Shown: piece by piece, positions 49,085 through 59,632 of the stretch
Position numbering within the stretch: position 1 is the stretch's first letter
How the letters are laid out: every line of letters starts with the position of its first letter
Assembly (NCBI GenBank): GCA_037954325.1
Contig: JBBMNZ010000048.1
Location: forward strand, 692,501 to 756,500
DNA length: 64,000 nt
Direction: 5' to 3'
DNA from: Fistularia commersonii
Taxonomy: Eukaryota; Chordata; Actinopteri; Syngnathiformes; Fistulariidae
The notes under the pieces: generated by a model
The model's database searches: none
Seen by the model: the letters and a program-made list of their open reading frames with translations, nothing else
Told to the model about the DNA's origin: nothing
Made by a program: the position numbers and the translations under genes

Positions 49085-49557
49085 AAAGCAAACCTTCTCC
49101 ACGGCTCTAAACTCGTTCGTCGCCGCTACTCGGGGAACACCGGATGGCTTTCTCCCTCCGCTTCCTTACATTTTATGTCCGCTAGATGGCGGCATCCGAC
49201 TGTGCACAGCGCTTGGAGCTCCAGCAGGTGATCTGGCCGCTGTGTATGAGAGGAATAAACGAGTGGGGCCGTGAGTGCAATAAATCCCCCTCCACTTCTT
49301 ACATGGATGTTATCACCCTGTTACTGTATTTTAACGATACCGCTGTGTTTTCCACCTCAATGTTAAGCCGATTTTTAAACATTAAAAACCAAATTGCTCG
49401 ATTCAGTGACACCGAGGCCCTGAGTGGAGGACTTATGGAGTTGACTCCTCCGCTTATTCATAAGTGCATGTCTGGTGCTCCCGGAGCTTCACGCCGACGT
49501 CACGGGGATCCGTGTCCGAAGAAGGTGCACCTTGGCCGGTCTGCGGGGTCCTGTTGA
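49085..49557. repeat. Duplicated non-coding segment D1
   Basis: Begins AAGCAAACCTTCTCCACGGC and ends GGGGTCCTGTTGA. It repeats almost exactly at 51160-51630. It contains a diverged reverse complement of the macrosatellite spacer (GTTATCACCCTGTTACTG; GCTTCACGCCGACGTCACGG; GAAGAAGGTGCACC). A frame is open for 123 codons from 49186 and again in D2 from 51259, but I recognise nothing in it and its 3' half is spacer. Confidence 0.75.
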
Positions 49558-50598
49558 CCGGAAGCTGAGACTGGCCCTTCGAAATAACACGGAAAATAAT
49601 TGAGAGCATATTTCTCAGTTGACAACGCCCCCACTTGCTCTCATATTATTGGTATCTTTGCCCATTTACATCAAAATAAAATACTCATGACCCAAACAAC
49701 AACTTTGAAAAATTCAACAACTTAAACTGCGATGCAGGCTTTGTCATAACATCTGCCGGCATCTCTTGTGTTGGACAATACTGTAGGGCTACCTTTCCAC
49801 ATATTTTCTTTGTGACATCTTAACACACTCTTCTGACTGACATATTTTCTGGGTATTGATTTTGATCACTTTGCCCAAGTCCTTCATTTTAAATCTAGCT
49901 GTAAGCATGATTTTCACCTCTTTCATTACTTCCTCATCACTCGCAGCTATGATTAAATCATCTACCCATATTATGATGATGACTTTGTCATTTTGGTTTT
50001 CTTTGACATAGACACAATGATCTGCTTCATTCTGAATAAAGTCGTTGTCAATCAAGTAAGAATGGAGCATCAGATCCCAATGACGACCTGCCAAATTTTC
50101 CTGAACTGATTTCTGCATGAACACCCTCACACTTGTCATATTTGCTGTTGGAGAAAATGTTTCCTCAAAATCCGTGCCATACTTTTGACTGTAGCCCTTA
50201 GCAAAATAACGAGCTTTATATTTGTTTGTGCCAACTTCATTTCTTTTTAGCGCATACACCCACCCCCCCACCCCCACTGCACACTTGCCTTGGGGTAGCT
50301 GTGTTAGGGTCAAAGTGTTGTTCTCTCTCAATGACTCCATCTCGTCGTCCATAGATTTCATCCACTTGTCAGCATTGAGGGAACTCCTTGCCTCTTTAAA
50401 TGTCTGTGGGACACCACACGCCAGTCTATAACAGTAGTCAATGTTAGTGAACACTTGGTCATCGTCAATAGCACTAGTCACATAACTATTAAAGTAACTG
50501 GGCTTCTTTTTGGTTCTAGTTGATCGTCTCACATTGTCTGCACTGCTTGGCTTTGTCACACGGTCAGATACGGGGTTGCCCATTACCAAGGTGTACAA
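49558..50598 (-). mobile_element. Copia family B fragment B2 (linker, RT, 3' end, LTR start)
   Basis: Minus strand. It covers the integrase-RT linker (STRTKKKPSYF, NIDYCYRLACGVPQTF), RT (KARYFAKGYSQKYGTDFEETF; WVDDLIIAASDEE) and, after a deletion of the RT end and RNase H, the extreme C-terminus (YCPTQEMPADVMTKP), a polypurine tract and the first 67 bp of the LTR (49558-49624). An in-frame deletion after SVQENL removes about 50 codons that B3 retains. It is cut at 50597 by a plus-strand RTE fragment. Confidence 0.85.
49789..50598 (-). pseudogene. Copia-B B2: partial RT frame
   Basis: 269 open codons from a fortuitous methionine. Motif A (MDVKTAYLHAP) is lost in the 50-codon deletion, and WVDD is kept. 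After KMSQRKYVER the frame meets a stop exactly where RNase H has been deleted. B3 has the same stop and deletion, which ties both to one defective ancestor. Confidence 0.82.
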
Positions 50599-51106
50599 AG
50601 GTGTACAAGACAGTGGTCAGACCAGCGATGATGTATGGACTAGAAACTGTTACAATGACAAAAAGACAGCAGGCAGAACTAGAGGTTGCAGATATGAAGA
50701 TGTTGAGGTTCTCTTACGGAGTGACCAGGATTGATAGGATCAGGAATGAGTATCAGAGGAACAGCACATGTTCGATGTTTTGGAGAGAAGGTCAGAGAAG
50801 CCAGACTGAGATGGTTCGGTCATGTACAGAGGAGGGATAGAGAATATATTGGTAGACGGATGCTGGAATTGGAGCTGCAAGGCAAGAGGTCTCGAGGAAG
50901 ACCAAAGAGAGGATTTATGGACGTGGTGAGAGAGGATATGAAGGTAGTTGGTGTGAGAGAGGAGGATACGGAGAATAGGGTTAGATGGAGAAAGTTGACT
51001 CGCTGTGGCCACACCTGACGGGAAAAGACAAAAGAAGAAGAAGAAGAAGAAGAAGAAGAAGAAGAAGAAGAAGAAGAAGAAGAAGAAGAAGAAGAAGAAG
51101 GGGAAG

Positions 51107-51136
<30 letters not shown>
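50597..51136 (+). mobile_element. RTE-type LINE 3' fragment, second copy, with (GAA)n tail
   Basis: Homologous to the 3' end of the element at 47016-49058: KVYKTVVRPAMMYGLETVTM, ELEVADMKMLRFSYGVTR, then after a 2-nt deletion near 50751 the other frame CFGEKVREARLRWFGHVQRR, RSRGRPKRGFMDVV and RWRKLTRCG. It ends in a 105-bp GAA repeat (51032-51136), much longer than the tail of the first copy. It breaks copia-B fragment B2. Confidence 0.87.
51032..51136 (+). repeat. (GAA)n tail of the second RTE copy
   Basis: About 34 GAA units with one GGGGAA interruption. A pure purine tract of this length can form triplex DNA. The Arg and Ser runs read from it are not protein features. Confidence 0.9.
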
Positions 51137-51141
<5 letters not shown>

Positions 51142-51159
51142 AAGAGAGGTTGGGGGGGA

Positions 51160-51630
51160 AGCAAACCTTCTCCACGGCTCTAAACTCGTTCGTCGCCGCT
51201 ACTCGGGGAACACCGGATGGCTTTCTCCCTCCGCTTCCTTACATTTTATGTCCGCTAGATGGCGGCATCCGACTGTGCACAGCGCTTGGAGCTCCAGCAG
51301 GTGATCTGGCCGCTGTGTATGAGAGGAATAAACGAGTGGGGCCGTGAGTGCAATAAATCCCCCTCCACTTCTTACATGGATGTTATCACCCTGTTACTGT
51401 ATTTTAACGATACCGCTGTGTTTTCCACCTCAATGTTAAGCCGATTTTTAAACATTAAAAACCAAATTGCTCGATTCAGTGACACCGAGGCCGTGAGTGG
51501 AGGACTTATGGAGTTGACTCCTTCGCTTATTCATATGTGCATGTCTGGTGCTCCCGGAGCTTCACGCCGACGTCACGGGGATCCGTGTCCGAAGAAGGTG
51601 CACCTTGGCCGGTCTGCGGGATCCTGTTGA
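51160..51630. repeat. Duplicated non-coding segment D2
   Basis: Near-identical to D1 (49085-49557), again followed by copia-B LTR sequence at CCGGAAGCTGAG. The breakpoint inside the LTR is the same in both, so D1-B2 and D2-B3 are copies of one rearranged block. Confidence 0.78.
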
Positions 51631-51868
51631 CCGGAAGCTGAGACTGGCCCTTGGAAATAAAACGGAAAATAATTGAGAGCATATTTCTCAGTTAACAACG
51701 CCCCCACTTGCTCTCATATTATTGGTATCTTTGCCCATTTACATCAAAATAAAATACTCATGACCCAAACAACAAACAACAACTTTGAAAAATTCAACAA
51801 CTTAAACTGTGATGCAGGCTTTGTCATAACATGTGCCGGCATCTCTTGTGTTGGACAATACTGTAGGG

Positions 51869-52603
51869 CTACCTTTCCACATATTTTCTTTGTGACATCT
51901 TAACACACTCTTCTGACTGACATATTTTCTGGGTATTGATTTTGATCACTTTGCCCATGTCCTTCATTTTAAATCTAGCTGTAAGCATGATTTTCACCTC
52001 TTTCATTACTTCCTCATCACTCGCAGCTATGATTAAATCATCTACCCATATTATGATGATGACCTTGTCATTTTGGTTTTCTTTGACATAAACACAATGA
52101 TCTGCTTCATTCTGAATAAAGTCATTGTCAATCAAGTAAGAATGGAGCATCAGATCCCAATGACGACCGGCTTGTTCAGGGACGTATAGTGACTTTTTAA
52201 GTTTACACACCAGCTTCTGTTTTTTATTTGTCACTTCATACCCTTCTGGTTGTTCTACACAGAGCTCACAATCTATGGGTGCATGAAGATAGGCTGTCTT
52301 TACATCCATTTGGTGTAAGAACAAATTTTCCGGAACTGATTTCTGCATAAACACCCTCACACTTGTCATATTTGCTGTTGGAGAAAATGTTTCCTCGAAA
52401 TCCGTGCCATACTTTTGACTGTAGCCCTTAGCAACATAACGAGCTTTATATTTGTTTGTGCCATCTTCATTTCTTTTTAGCGCATACGCCCCCCACCCCC
52501 CACCCCCACCCCCACTGCACACTTGCCTTGGGGTAGCTGTGTTAGGGTAAAAGTGTTCTTCTCTCTCAATTACTCCATCTCTTCGTCCATAGATTTCATC
52601 CAC
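51869..52603 (-). pseudogene. Copia-B B3: partial RT frame
   Basis: 244 open codons. Keeps KARYVAKGYSQKYGTDFEETF, motif A HQMDVKTAYLHAP, CVEQPEGYEV, KLKKSLYVPEQAGRHW (usual YGLKQ altered to YVPEQ) and WVDDLIIAASDEE. A G-rich stretch near 52500 disrupts the join to the upstream part. The stop after KYVER is shared with B2. Confidence 0.85.
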
Positions 52604-52648
52604 TTGTCAGCATTGAGGGAACTCCTTGCCTCTTTAAATGTCTAACTG

Positions 52649-52728
<80 letters not shown>

Positions 52729-52740
52729 TATCATCATCAT
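52649..52740 (-). repeat. (ATC/GAT)n trinucleotide repeat inside copia-B B3
   Basis: About 30 units with one ATT interruption; the inverted counterpart of 41843-41918. Confidence 0.9.
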
Positions 52741-52987
52741 CCTGGTCTGAGCTCATCTCTGTCTGGGTTTGTTGCTCTGGAGATGGGTTCGACACAAATT
52801 TTAGCAGTCTGTTTTAGTACTCTTTCACTATTTGGATAATATACAAAATAAGCTGGACTATTTTTGTCATATCCAATGAAAACTCCCTTCTCACCTCTTG
52901 AGTCAAGTTTCTTTTTGTTGTGCTTGTATGCATAGCACACAGCACCAAACTTTTGCATTTGTGACACATTTGGTTTCTTTCCCGTCG

Positions 52988-53339
52988 AGCCGAAACGCCC
53001 CCCCCCCCCCCCCCCACCACCACCACACACACATTAGCTCCTCCATTCATTCACATGTACACGCCGGCTGCTCCGGGAGCTCCACGCCGACGTTTCGGTG
53101 ATCGATGTCCGCAGAAGGTGCACCATTGCCGGCCTGCGGTATCCTGTAGACCCCCCCCCCTCCATACACACATGCAATACGCCTTGAAACGCATCGCTCG
53201 CACCGACGCGGGGAATCCTTTACCCTACTTCCACAGCAACGGCGAGAATCACATTGCGTCGGCCGCCGTGAGGAAGAGGGGGGGGGGGGCATTAAGGGGG
53301 GGAGAGAGAGAGACATGGAGATTTTCTCAGCCTCTCATT
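52988..53339 (-). repeat. Macrosatellite spacer, inverted copy
   Basis: Reverse complement of 40869-41200 and 41512-41597: an 18-C run at about 52998-53015, CATTCATTCACATGTACACG, CGCATCGCTCGCACCGACGC and ATTTTCTCAGCCTCTCATTC. It joins copia-B B3 at GCCGAAACG, the same junction as on the plus strand at 41597. Confidence 0.82.
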
Positions 53340-53469
53340 CTTTTTTTTTTTTTTTTTTAATTGAACATAAATAGTACACACAAATATACAAATGTACAAA
53401 TAAACATGGCAAGGTAGAACTGAATGTCAATGAAACAACCAGGCATGAGGAAGCAAAGGACATAAGGAC
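53340..53469 (-). mobile_element. 3' end of an internally deleted L1-like element, inverted
   Basis: Poly(T) followed by TTGAACATAAATAGTACACA up to CATAAGGAC, the reverse complement of the L1 3' UTR and poly(A). It stops at the base where copia-A copy 3 begins and supplies exactly the part missing from copy c at 45274-45677. Confidence 0.8.
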
Positions 53470-53825
53470 TGTTGAGATAGGTGATCTCATTAGTTTTATT
53501 TGAGTTTACATTCTAGTATACATATGTTTTATTTGTATCTACTCTCAGGAAATGTATGGCACTTTATGACAAGGTTTGGGACTTGTTTTAGTTTTTCGCG
53601 ACTGTTCAGCTAACTTGACGTTAACTTCTACGTCAGTGTTCTTTTTTTGGTATAGCGGTGCTGGCGGGAATTTTTCCCTCACTCTGTACTGTACATGTCC
53701 CATGGCTAACCGATGTTGATTCCCGGAGCTGTGAAGAAGAAAATAAAAGACGATTCAAACAAGGCAAACTTGTGAATTCCTTCCGAAACATGGAAAACGA
53801 AGAAGCTGCAAACTTAAACGCAACA
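53470..53825 (+). repeat. 5' LTR of copia-A copy 3
   Basis: 356 bp, TGTTGAGATAGG to CGCAACA, with AATAAA near 53742. From 53658 to its end the LTR is open in the gag frame, with 44 codons before the methionine at 53790. Confidence 0.94.
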
Positions 53826-55190
53826 GGTTATGGGCCCAGGCAACGAACAAAAGGAGGAAGATGGCAACGTTTGGTTTTCGATGGAGACGAAAACAACTAC
53901 GAGCTTTGGGAAGTAAAGTTTCTGGGACACATGCGACTCGAAGGTTTGAAAGAGACAATACTTTCAACTGTTGAGCCCGACCCAGATAAAAATGCAGAAT
54001 GCTACGCTGAGCTTATCCAGTTCCTCGATGATAAAAGTCTATCATTGGTAATGAGGGAAGCCGCAGATGACGGTCGAAAAGCTTTGAAAATATTACGGGA
54101 TCATTACGCCAGCCAGGGTAAGCCCAGAATTATTTCCCTGTACAGCGAACTATGCTCACTCAAGAAGGAACCCGACGAAACAATAACAGATTACATTATC
54201 AGAGCAGAAAAGGCAGTCACCGCTCTGAGAAACACAAAACAGGTGATAAGTGATGAGCTGATGATCGCTATGGTTATGAAAGGGCTTCCAGAACCGTACA
54301 AGCCCTTCGTCATTCACGTAACTCAGAGCAGTGAAGAAATGACGTTTATTCAGTTCAAGAGTAAACTAAGAAGTTATGAAGAGACTGAAAAGTTTGACAG
54401 CAAAACCAAATCAGACAATGTAATGAAAGTGGACATGTCAACGGTGATCTGCTATGGATGTGGAAACCGTGGCCATATGGCAAAAGCTTGTCACCAAAAA
54501 TCAGGGCCAAAATGGTGCAGCTATCACAGAAGCACAACCCACACCGATGAGACATGCAGAAGAAAATCCAAGCCCAAAGAAGACTCGGTCAAACAAAACA
54601 CAGACATCCAAGACAAAGATAAGGAAGATGAGCAAACTTTTGTATTCAAGGTCAGTCAAAAAGTCCCTCCGGAAAATATCAGAAAAAATGGACTGATGGT
54701 AGACTGTGGCGCTACATCACACATCATAACACAAGAAGACAAATTCATAAGATTTGATGAGTTTTTCAACCCAAACAAACATTACATGGAGCTAGCAGAC
54801 GGGACCAGAAGAAACAAAGTGGCACTAAAAAGAGGTGATGCAGAAGTGTTACTCCAGGACATTGAAGGAAAACCTGTCCTGGTAACCTTAAGGGGAGCCT
54901 TATTCATCCCATCATATCCTCAGGACTTCATATCGGTGAAGGCAGCCACAGCTGATGGAACCAGCGTGATATTCAAAGAAGGAGAGAACAGACTCATAAC
55001 CAAAGAAGGAAAAAATTTCAGCATTGAGGAATGTGACAGACTCTACTACATAAGAACGGTAAATTATCAACAACTTTATGATGATACAGTAAATGACATG
55101 ATGTCCAGAGATAGAGTAAACTTAACTTGTGATGTCAAAACATGGCATGAGATTATGGGACACTGCAATGTAAAAGATGTATTAAAATGA
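53790..55190 (+). pseudogene. Copia-A copy 3: gag, protease and start of integrase
   Basis: 467 codons from the methionine at 53790 (inside the LTR) to the TGA at 55188-55190, undamaged. Gag core, CCHC zinc knuckle at 54450-54491, Cys/His cluster CSYHRSTTHTDETC, protease Asp-Cys-Gly at 54702-54710, then the pre-integrase WHEIMGHCN motif. An upstream methionine at 53658 is also in frame. The closing TGA is at the same codon as in copy 1 (10714) and the frame resumes directly after it, so it is either an inherited defect or a recoded stop. Confidence 0.9.
53826..53840 (+). other. Primer-binding site of copia-A copy 3
   Basis: GGTTATGGGCCCAGG, identical to copy 1 and to family B, immediately after the LTR. 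It is also translated as part of gag (Gly-Tyr-Gly-Pro-Arg). Confidence 0.85.
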
Positions 55191-55208
55191 CCAAACTTAG
55201 TCGAGGGT

Positions 55209-57155
55209 ATGAAGATTACAGGTCAGACCAAGGTAGACTGTAACGTAGACTGTAACGTATGCACGGAGGGAAAATTCACAAATAGCAGAAACAGGCAAGC
55301 TGATGCAAAAGCTGATGCACCCCTAAAAATGGTACACACTGACTTATCAGGCCCGATTGAACCAGCTGGTCAAGAAGGGCATAAGTATGTCATTTCATTC
55401 ACAGATGATTATTCAGGGGCAGTATTTGTATATTTTCTCAAATACAAGAGTGAAGCTACATTAGCAACAGAGAAGTTCCTTGCTGACAGCGCAGCGTATG
55501 GTCGTGTCAAATGTATCAGGTCAGACAACGGGACTGAATACACAGGAAATGCTTTTCAATCTCTTCTAAGGGAGAAAGGCATAAGACATGAAACATCATC
55601 CCCATACTCTCCCCATCCAAATGGGACAGCAGAAAGACAATGGAGGACCCTTTTTGAAATGGCAAGGTGTATGCTAATAGCAAAAGGATTACCAAAGGTT
55701 TTGTGGCCTTATGCTGTCCAGACCGCTGCCCATATTCGAAATAGATGTTACAATGACAGACACAAAAATACCCCATACTTCATGTTAACAGGGAGAAAGC
55801 CAAATCTTTCAAAAATGTGGATATTCGGAACTGAGTGTTATGCATACAAACATGACACTAAGAAATTGGATCCCAGATGTGAAAGAGGAATATTTGTGGG
55901 ATACAGTAAGAAAAGCCCTTCATACCTGGTCTATAATCCACTTACAGAAAAAGTGTCAAAACAGAGACTGGTGAAATTGATCAAAAAGGGAAGAATTGAA
56001 CAACAAACACAAACTGATGATTATGAGACAGAAATCCAGGGATATGAAGACACAGAATCTACAGATGAAACCAGTATAGATGTGTCACAAAGTGAAAATA
56101 AAACAGACAACCATATACAAAATGAGGATGAGAGTACTAACGCAGATGTGTCACATGACGAAGAAACAGCAGAAAATGTCCAAAATGAAAAAGAGACGAG
56201 GTCAGACATAAAACCCAGATATAATCAAACCAGTCGCTATCCTAGACGAAAAAGGGTCGTTCCAAGGTATTTAGAGGATTATCAGACAGACTATATTAAC
56301 AATGATAAAAATCATACAACTATTGATTACTGTTACAGGACTGTGTGCGGAGTCCCACAGAATTATAGTGAAGCACTGAAGTCACCACTGGCACCCGGGT
56401 GGAATTGTGCCATGAGGGAAGAGATTGACTCGCTTAAACAGAATGACACATTTGAACTGACAACTTTACCTGAAGGGAGAAAAGTAATTGGAGGAAAATG
56501 GGTATTTGCCCTTAAAGAAAATGCTGAAGGAGGACAAATATTTAAGGCCAGATATGTAGCTAAGGGTTACAATCAAACAGAAGGCATAGACTACTATGAA
56601 ACTTTTGCACCGACAGCTAACATTACATCAGTGCGGGCACTAATGCAGATAGCCGTACAAAATAACCTCATTGTCCATCAAATGGATGTTAAGACGGCAT
56701 ATTTACATGCTCCTATACATGAGGAGATTTTCTTGGAACAACCAGAAGGGTTTGAAATGATGTCAGAAACAGGAGAGAAACTAGTGTATAGATTAAAGAA
56801 ATCTCTTTATGGCCTGAAACAATCAGGAAGAAACTGGTATGAACTCCTTAATGACCATTTAGAACAGGACAACTTTGTGAGAAATCTCTCTGACCACTGT
56901 GTGTACAGAAAACAGACGGAAAATGGTGACACAATCATTGTAATAATTTGGGTAGATGATTTAATTATTGCCGCAAGCAGCAATGATGCACTCAGCACAT
57001 TTAAACAGAACATGAAATTCAAGTTCAACATGACGGATGCTGGAATTGGAGCTGCCAGGCAAGAGGTCTCGAGGAAGACCAAAGAGAAGATTTATGGACG
57101 TAGTGAGAGAGGATATGAAAGTAGCTGGTGTGAGAGAGGAAGATACAGAGAATAG
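55209..57155 (+). pseudogene. Copia-A copy 3: integrase and RT, fused to an RTE tail
   Basis: Same frame as the gag part, seven codons after the TGA. The integrase zinc motif has a 12-nt tandem duplication giving VDCNVDCNVC. D,D35E is intact: Asp 55341, Asp 55524, Glu 55632 (first bases). RT has motif A (HQMDVKTAYLHAP) and WVDD at 56949-56960. From about 57033 the last 40 codons are RTE DNA read out of its own frame and have no copia meaning. Family-typical function is integration and reverse transcription; here there is no RNase H. Confidence 0.9.
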
Positions 57156-57235
57156 GGTTAGATGGAGAAAGTTGACTCGCTGTGGCGACCCCTAACGGGA
57201 AAAGCCGAAAGAAGAAGAAGAAGAAGAAGAAGAAG
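57033..57235 (+). mobile_element. RTE-type LINE 3' end, third copy
   Basis: Last 200 bp of the RTE element (CGGATGCTGGAATTGGAGCT ... GGGAAAAGCC) with a short GAA tail to about 57235. No target duplication: copia-A lies on the left and L1 sequence on the right, so it marks a rearrangement junction or an insertion followed by deletion. Confidence 0.85.
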
Positions 57236-57693
57236 CACTTCGACATTGTCAAAAAGCGATTGTGACTCCTTTCCAACAAATATTCCTCAATATATCCCAA
57301 AAATAAACAACAACAAACAATATATGTTTGTTTTGTATATATCTATATATAATCAACAAAAAATATACAGTTTGATATCTGAGATTCCGTGTGAGTCGCC
57401 AACTTAATTACATGTTGTACTCCCCTTGCAATCTTTTTTTCGTTTTAATTTTTTATTAGTCAATCTATTGATTTAATTATTTCATTTTAATTTCTTTTTT
57501 TGTCTAGCATTGTAAATTTCTCACAAACCGTTAACACTATTAACTTCTGATTCCATACAGAACGAATGTCCTTATGTCCTTTGCTTCCTCATGCCTGGTT
57601 GTTTCATTGACATTCAGTGCTACCTTGCCATGTTTATTTGTACATTTGTATAGTTGTGTGTACTATTTATGTTCAATTAAAAAAAAAAAAAAA
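57236..57693 (+). mobile_element. Internally deleted L1-like element (copy d), 5' part lost
   Basis: Starts inside the coding-like part (CACTTCGACATTGTCAAAAA) and runs through the 3' UTR to poly(A) at 57680-57693. Confidence 0.75.
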
Positions 57694-58136
57694 GAATGAG
57701 AGGCTGAGAAAATCTCCATGCCTCTCTCTCTCCCCCCCTTAATGCCCCCCCCCCCCTTCCGACGCAACGCGATTCTCGCCGTTGTTGTGGAAGTAGGGTA
57801 AAATATTCCCCGCGTCGGTGCGAGCGATGCGTTTCAAGGCGTATTGCATGTGTGTATGGAGGGGGGGGGGGTCTACAGGACACCGCAGACCGGCAATGGT
57901 GCACCTTCTGCGGACATCGATCACCGAAACGTCGGCGTGGAGCTCCCGGAGCAGCCGGCGTGTACATGTGAATGAATGGAGGAGCTAATGTGTGTGGGGT
58001 GGTGGTGGTGCTGGTGGTGTGGGGGGGGGCGCGTTTCGGCGAATGCTATCAGCACAGCTATGATTATCCCCAGAACGTTGAGAACGAGCTCCCGGAACTC
58101 CAGACATGCGTATATAAAAGAGTGGAATTAAAGTGT

Positions 58137-58225
<89 letters not shown>

Positions 58226-58232
58226 TATGTGT
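57694..58232. repeat. Macrosatellite spacer, TATA box and GT tract, unit 5
   Basis: Same spacer as unit 1, with a short deletion after the C run (CCTTCCGACGCAACGCG). TATATAAA at 58111-58118; GT tract at about 58134-58232. Confidence 0.8.
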
Positions 58233-59303
58233 GGGACAGAAATAATGTCGGGGACAGAAATTGTTATTAGCCTGCTGGCAGATGACACAACCTTAGTTTT
58301 GAAAAATGAACATCAAGTCCCAATAAGCGTTGAAAAAATTAAAACATTCTACAAGGCTTCAGGATTGTCATTAAACTTAAAGAAATGCAAACTTCTTGAG
58401 CTGCCACTAAAGGAAAACAGCAATGTTCCTATCAAATCAGAAATAAAATACTTGAGCATTTTCCTATCTAAGGACCAAAAGTTAAATCAGTCCAGGAACA
58501 TTGAATCTAAACTGAATCAAAGTAAAGCTAAATTGAATATATGGCTCCAAAGAGATTTATCAATATTAGGCCGGATATATTTGAGTAAAATGGAATGTTT
58601 ATCCAGATGTATATACCCAGTGTATTCCAATGCTGCTCCAAATCAACTCATAAAATCTATTAACCAAATAAATTTCAACTTTATCTGGAGGAACAGACCA
58701 CACCATCTAAAAAAATCACATACGGTGAAAGAAACAAGTGAAGGAGGGCTGAAAGTGATAGAGTTGGACTGCCTGAATGGGACATTGAAGGTGAACTGGT
58801 TGAAATCCTGGATCAAACATCATTATTCTTTCTGGTATTGTACTCCAAACTACTTATTCAACATAGTCGGTGGCCTAAGTCTTCTACTTATCTCTGACTT
58901 GGATATCAACAAGATTCCTGTCCAATTTTCAGAGTTCCATAAACAAATACTATTATACTGGAAAATGATATATGTACACAATTTCTCACCACACAGTACA
59001 ATAATTTGGAACAATAGATATGTACTGCGTGGCAACAAACCTCTGTTTTACAAGGAATGGTTTGAGAAAGGTATATGGTCAATAATTGACTTGATGGATG
59101 ACAATGGCAGTCCTCTAGACTATGAACAGTTCTGTACTACACACAGATTTAAGCCTCCCATATTAGAGTTGATAAAGTTACGAAACGCACTGCCTCGACA
59201 ATTTGTATTCCTGACCAAAAATATAATGACGCACCGAACCGTACAACCACAGTTACCCCGACTGTCACTCCAGGGAATCTCAATTCTGGACAGAAAGTGC
59301 AGT
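58233..59303 (+). pseudogene. L1/Tx1-type LINE ORF2 C-terminal fragment, copy 4, cut by a copia-B LTR
   Basis: Same start and motifs as copies 1-3 (SLLADDTTLVL). A 9-nt in-frame deletion turns LELHDSPLKE into LELPLKE. It is otherwise open until GACAGAAAGTGCAG, where the copia-B LTR starts. By eye it groups with copies 2 and 3 at several residues (for example NRPHHLKKS) rather than copy 1. Confidence 0.82.
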
Positions 59304-59525
59304 TGTTATCTGAGAAATATGCTCTCAGTTATTTCCCTTTTATTTTGAATGGCCAGTCCCAGCTTCCGGTCTGTCCGTAGTGTTTTTATTTGCTTGAAAA
59401 TAAACTCAACTTCTTCCAGTTCTGCAAAGCAAGAGGCGTGTCACACATATTATTCCTCCGTAAAAGACCCAGTCGGTATTGAGGGGTAGCACGCAGATCT
59501 ACTGCACAGATAACCTCTGATAACA
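59304..59525 (+). repeat. 5' LTR of copia-B B4
   Basis: 222 bp, TGTTATCTGAG to TAACA. The first 67 bp correspond to the LTR starts of B2 and B3. It is preceded by GCAGT, the possible target duplication; the other side is not in the window. Confidence 0.82.
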
Positions 59526-59540
59526 GGTTATGGGCCCAGG
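59526..59540 (+). other. Primer-binding site of copia-B B4
   Basis: GGTTATGGGCCCAGG, the same initiator-tRNA-internal type as family A. Here the likely gag ATG (59615, MENKQA) lies about 75 bp downstream, the ordinary arrangement. Confidence 0.85.
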
Positions 59541-59632
59541 AAACCCCCAAAGACGGCTGAAGACAGTTTGGAGCCGCTGAGAAGAGCGACGATACTGCAA
59601 ACTCATCACTGGCCATGGAAAACAAGCAAGCC

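Larger units (their letters stand above)
51631..52987 (-). mobile_element. Copia family B fragment B3 (integrase end, RT, LTR start)
   Basis: Minus strand. LTR start at 51631-51697, the C-terminal YCPTQEMPADV region, RT at 51869-52520, TFKEARSSLNADK at about 52560-52630, an ATC repeat at 52649-52740, and the integrase end (FGAVCYAYKHNKKK) to 52987. The integrase-RT linker is replaced by the trinucleotide repeat as in B1, while the RT-to-LTR end is like B2. So B3 links the other two. Confidence 0.85.
53470..57032 (+). mobile_element. Ty1/copia family A copy 3, 5' half
   Basis: 5' LTR, primer-binding site and gag-pol as far as RT, just after the WVDD box. It then joins RTE 3' sequence at 57033 and lacks RNase H and the 3' LTR. 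It is the best preserved family A coding region in the window: a single frame interrupted by one TGA. Confidence 0.93.

Noticed and set aside
49186..49557. 123-codon frame in D1, repeated at 51259-51630, as a conserved small gene
   Set aside because: Conservation is explained by the recent D1/D2 duplication; its 3' half is a diverged inverted spacer, with no recognisable domain.
50820..51175. Poly-Ser, poly-Leu and poly-Arg proteins around the GAA tract
   Set aside because: These are frames of the (GAA)n tail of the second RTE copy.
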